Assembly: GCF_020687765.1 (NCBI RefSeq)
Contig: NZ_JAJEWJ010000002.1
Coordinates: 186,001 to 250,000, forward strand
Source: Sphingobacterium sp. FBM7-1
Lineage (GTDB): Bacteria; Bacteroidota; Bacteroidia; Sphingobacteriales; Sphingobacteriaceae
DNA length: 64,000 nt
Direction: 5' to 3'
A program made the translations under genes and the position numbers. Numbering within the stretch: position 1 is the stretch's first letter; every line of letters starts with the position of its first letter. This document shows, in pieces, positions 55,913 through 64,000 of this stretch. Below the pieces are notes generated by a model. The model was not told the DNA's origin, made no database searches, and was given only the letters and a program-made list of their open reading frames with translations.

Positions 55913-57208
55913 ATGGAACTTGGTACACAAACAAACGCAAAACTTACAAATGGAGGGGGCAGAAACTATTTGCTCCCTTTCGTGCTTATCGTCAGCTTAT
56001 TTTTTTTATGGGGGATGGCCCATAACCTAAACGGCGTTTTAATTCCTCACTTAAAGAAGGCCTGTCAGTTAGATAACAGCCAATCCGCCTTAGTAGACAC
56101 GTCAATTTTTTTAGCCTATTTTATCATGGCGCTTCCGGCAGGTTATCTCTTGCGTAGATGGGGGTATAAATTGTCTATTATCATGGGATTGATCGCTTTT
56201 GCTATCGGAGCGTTCTTATTCATTCCCGCTGCGGATTACCGCATGTACGAGCTCTTTTTATTAGCGTTATTTATTATCGGATGTGGCCTGGCGGTATTGG
56301 AAACCGCTGCGAATCCTTATGCGGCTATTTTGGGTAAGCCAGAAGCGGCGACTCATCGGTTGAACTTGGCAGCGTCTTTCAATGGATTAGCAGCCATGGT
56401 CGCACCTATTGTAGGAACTGCTTTTATTTTATCTGGTAAATCGTATACAGACGTCGAACTTCAGGCAATGGCCGAAGCAGAGCGATTGGCTTATCTTACG
56501 GAAGAAGCAGCTTCCGTTAAAGCCCCGTATTTTGTACTCGGCTTTATATTGCTGCTTGTGGCGGTAGTTTTTATGTTTGTTAAACTTCCCGAAATAAAAG
56601 AAGCTGAAAATGAAACGGAGAAAAATGAGAAAACGAGCCTGTTTTCGGTACTTCGACATAAGCATCTTGCGTTCGCGGCAATTACACAGTTTTTCTATGT
56701 AGGCGCACAAGTGTGTGTAACGAGCTTTTTTATTCGGATGGCCCAACAAGGTGCCGGCGTCGACGAAAAAACGGCGGGTTACTATTTAGGCATCTATGGC
56801 TTACTGTTTATGGGAGGACGTTTTGTAGGAACATTTTTATTGCGTTACACGACTGCTGACCGTTTATTAGCGCTTTATGCATTGGTTTGTGGCGCATTGG
56901 CGGCGGTAGCGGTACTTGGGTCAGGGATGGTCGTATTATATGCTTTAGGTGGTTTAGGTTTCTTTATGTCCATCATGTTTCCTACTATCTTTTCGTTAGG
57001 AATTGCCGGTTTAGGAAAAGAGACCAAGCAAGCTTCATCTTGGCTAATCATGGCAATCGTCGGCGGCGCAATCTTCCCCTATATTACGGGTGGGATTATT
57101 GACTTAGCTGATGATAATACACAAATGGGATACGTGGTGCCATTTGTATGTTATATCGTCATTCTGTGGTTTGCCCGCAAAGGCTGTAAACCGGCTTCTA
57201 CCACCTAG
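55913..57208 (+). CDS. FucP-like major facilitator sugar permease
   Basis: A 431-residue MFS permease with about 12 membrane segments. Features of the L-fucose:H+ symporter (FucP) group are present: FFLWGMAHNLNGVLIPHLKK, VDTSIFLAYFIMALPAGYLL, and GLAVLETAANPYAAILG. FucP relatives in Bacteroidota import hexoses, deoxyhexoses or uronates. As the last gene of the CoA-transferase operon, and the only inner-membrane transporter in it, it is the probable importer of this pathway's substrate. Confidence 0.9.
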   Translation: MELGTQTNAKLTNGGGRNYLLPFVLIVSLFFLWGMAHNLNGVLIPHLKKACQLDNSQSALVDTSIFLAYFIMALPAGYLLRRWGYKLSIIMGLIAFAIGAFLFIPAADYRMYELFLLALFIIGCGLAVLETAANPYAAILGKPEAATHRLNLAASFNGLAAMVAPIVGTAFILSGKSYTDVELQAMAEAERLAYLTEEAASVKAPYFVLGFILLLVAVVFMFVKLPEIKEAENETEKNEKTSLFSVLRHKHLAFAAITQFFYVGAQVCVTSFFIRMAQQGAGVDEKTAGYYLGIYGLLFMGGRFVGTFLLRYTTADRLLALYALVCGALAAVAVLGSGMVVLYALGGLGFFMSIMFPTIFSLGIAGLGKETKQASSWLIMAIVGGAIFPYITGGIIDLADDNTQMGYVVPFVCYIVILWFARKGCKPASTT

Positions 57209-57355
57209 AGGCAACATAATATAATAGCTGGAGAAAATATTATAAGGTCTCCTTTGACATTTGGACTATGTTTGTAGTTGGCGCTATATAGTGTTGACTC
57301 AATTGTGTATGCGCTTTAACATCAAGCACTTTCTATTAATCATAACAGAAATAAG
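57209..57355. promoter_or_regulatory. gap with candidate promoter before GH78-like gene
   Basis: TATGTTTG (57267-57274) matches the Bacteroidota -7 consensus TAnnTTTG and would give a leader of about 75 bases. I see no TTTG at the proper -33 distance. An AT-only hairpin (ATAATAT...ATATTAT) lies just after the permease stop and could be a weak terminator. This gap probably separates the CoA-transferase operon from the final hydrolase operon. Confidence 0.35.
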
Positions 57356-62804
<5,449 letters not shown>

Positions 62805-62806
62805 TG

Positions 62807-64000
62807 ATGAGATTGAGAATTTATATTAGTATTGGGATTTTGTTAAGCTGGTGTATGAGCCAAGCGCAGATAAAAGGCATTCCGTCCCATATTGTTCCAT
62901 TTGCCGCGGATTCTTACGAAAACGCAAAGCCGTGGGTGGTTTGGTATTTTATGCATGCCAGCTATTCGAAAGAGGGCATTACCGCCGACCTAAAAGCCAT
63001 GGCTGAGCATAATATTGCGGGGGCATACTTTACGCCGATAAAGGCTCAAACAGATCCACCTTTATTTGATCCGCCAGCAGAAACATTAACGCCGGAATGG
63101 TGGGAGATGTTTCGGCATTTGGTAGCAGAGGCTAAGAAATATGGTATACAGATCGCCATGTTTCCGAACGACGGTTTTGCAACAGCCGGAGGACCATGGA
63201 TCACTCCGGAGAAATCGATGCAAAAAGTGGTGTATGCGGATACAACCATCGTTTTAAACCGCAAAAGCAAGGTTCGTGTGGCGTTACCGCAACCGGAAAA
63301 GTTATACGATTATTACGAGGATATTCAGCTGTTTGCCATACCAGTCGCCCAAGCATATAGACGTAGCGACGAAGCATCCCCGAAGGTGACTAGCAGTTAC
63401 GACGAGGACGTACAGCGTTTAGCGACAAAAGATAACAAAGAGCGTTTTGCTACCTCACAGGCAGGTTGGATCCAATATGCATTCGATCAGCCTTTTCCGG
63501 CCAATGCATTAAAAGTAGACCGGCGGACGAATAACTATGGTTCGAGCAGGTTAAAAATATTAGTGAGCGACGATGGCGAAAATTTTGAGGAGCTTACCCA
63601 GTTGACTTCCCCCCGGACGGGCTGGCTGGATTGGGATAACGGCGTAACACACACAATTCCTTATACCGTAGCTAAATACTATCGTTTCGTTTTCGATCCG
63701 GCTAACTTTGAACCAGGAGCAGAAGATTTAGATGCCGCAAAATGGAAACCATCCATCAATATTATAGGCCTTACGTTGTTCGAAGAACCCCGTATCCATC
63801 AATTTGAAGGGAAAACCGGCGAAATTTGGCGCGTTTCTGAGCCTACTAATAAAGCAGACCTGAAAGAAGGTTATATGCTAAATAGCAAAAATATTATTCG
63901 GTTACCCGCATCCACCATCCAAGGAGAAAATTTAGTGACAGAATTGCCAAAAGGTACGTGGAAAATCCTGCGAGTCGGACATACGACTACTGGCCATAAA
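62807..64000 (+). CDS. GH106 alpha-L-rhamnosidase, N-terminal part (runs off the right edge)
   Basis: An open frame from ATG 62807 to the window end, two bases after the GH2 stop. It has a signal peptide (MRLRIYISIGILLSWCMSQA, first 20 residues). The mature start has PWVVWYFMHASYSKEGI, ADLKAMAEHNIAGAYF, then AEAKKYGIQIAMFPNDG and GGPWITPEKSM, which is the GH106 N-terminal pattern. A discoidin-like insertion is suggested later by WIQYAFDQPFPA. In RG-II degradation a GH106 enzyme (BT0986) releases side-chain rhamnose. About 398 codons are visible of a gene usually near 1000 codons long. Confidence 0.83.
   Translation, partial: MRLRIYISIGILLSWCMSQAQIKGIPSHIVPFAADSYENAKPWVVWYFMHASYSKEGITADLKAMAEHNIAGAYFTPIKAQTDPPLFDPPAETLTPEWWEMFRHLVAEAKKYGIQIAMFPNDGFATAGGPWITPEKSMQKVVYADTTIVLNRKSKVRVALPQPEKLYDYYEDIQLFAIPVAQAYRRSDEASPKVTSSYDEDVQRLATKDNKERFATSQAGWIQYAFDQPFPANALKVDRRTNNYGSSRLKILVSDDGENFEELTQLTSPRTGWLDWDNGVTHTIPYTVAKYYRFVFDPANFEPGAEDLDAAKWKPSINIIGLTLFEEPRIHQFEGKTGEIWRVSEPTNKADLKEGYMLNSKNIIRLPASTIQGENLVTELPKGTWKILRVGHTTTGHK

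Overview
The window looks like a chromosomal segment of a plant-polysaccharide-degrading Bacteroidota, most likely a Sphingobacteriaceae-type environmental member (inferred from gene content only). The evidence is two SusC/SusD pairs, many secreted or lipoprotein glycoside hydrolases, very short intergenic gaps, few Shine-Dalgarno sites and TAnnTTTG-type -7 boxes. Almost every gene is on the + strand; one IclR regulator is on the - strand. I saw no rRNA, tRNA, CRISPR array, insertion sequence or phage gene.

Layout. (1) 1-11196: end of a GH78 rhamnosidase, then a tight operon of BNR/sialidase-like hydrolase, iron alcohol dehydrogenase, DapA/NanA-type aldolase, PdxA2-type dehydrogenase, DUF1537 acid-sugar kinase, SSS transporter, STN-alpha/beta hydrolase, Tat-type TIM barrel and GH28 polygalacturonase. 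(2) 11197-11689: non-coding, with two hairpins. (3) 11690-26015: DeoR regulator, FucI/AraA-like isomerase, split transketolase, ribose-type ABC importer with DUF2291, FGGY kinase, Asp/Glu-racemase-like protein, BASS transporter, RuBisCO-like protein (RLP) and a second DUF1537 kinase. These families match published D-apiose pathways. (4) 26124-43932: GH78, GH43-like propeller, GH2, SusC/SusD, beta-helix protein (GH141-like), Gfo/Idh oxidoreductase, SSS transporter, GH105. (5) 43939-44915: iclR and a divergent control region with a 31-bp inverted repeat over a likely promoter. (6) 44916-57208: SusC/SusD, then two solute-binding-type proteins without signal peptides, two class III CoA transferases, Gfo/Idh oxidoreductase, MaoC hydratase and FucP-like permease. 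(7) 57356-64000: GH78-like, GH2 (LacZ-type) and GH106 running off the right edge.

The enzyme set fits pectin, and particularly rhamnogalacturonan II (RG-II): rhamnosidases (GH78, GH106), GH28, GH105, GH2, a sialidase-like hydrolase and apiose-type catabolism. My main hypothesis is that region 1 encodes catabolism of Dha (3-deoxy-D-lyxo-2-heptulosaric acid), a sugar found in RG-II. Retro-aldol cleavage of Dha would give pyruvate and D-threuronate. The iron alcohol dehydrogenase would reduce that to D-threonate, and the kinase and PdxA2 would convert it to dihydroxyacetone phosphate and CO2. The stereochemistry works out to D-threonate, the known substrate of that kinase/dehydrogenase pair.

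Region 3 would handle apiose, or a related branched sugar such as aceric acid. Region 6 is the least explained part: a CoA-dependent acid pathway with two apparently cytosolic relatives of periplasmic binding proteins. All functions are inferred from sequence reading; no database search was run.
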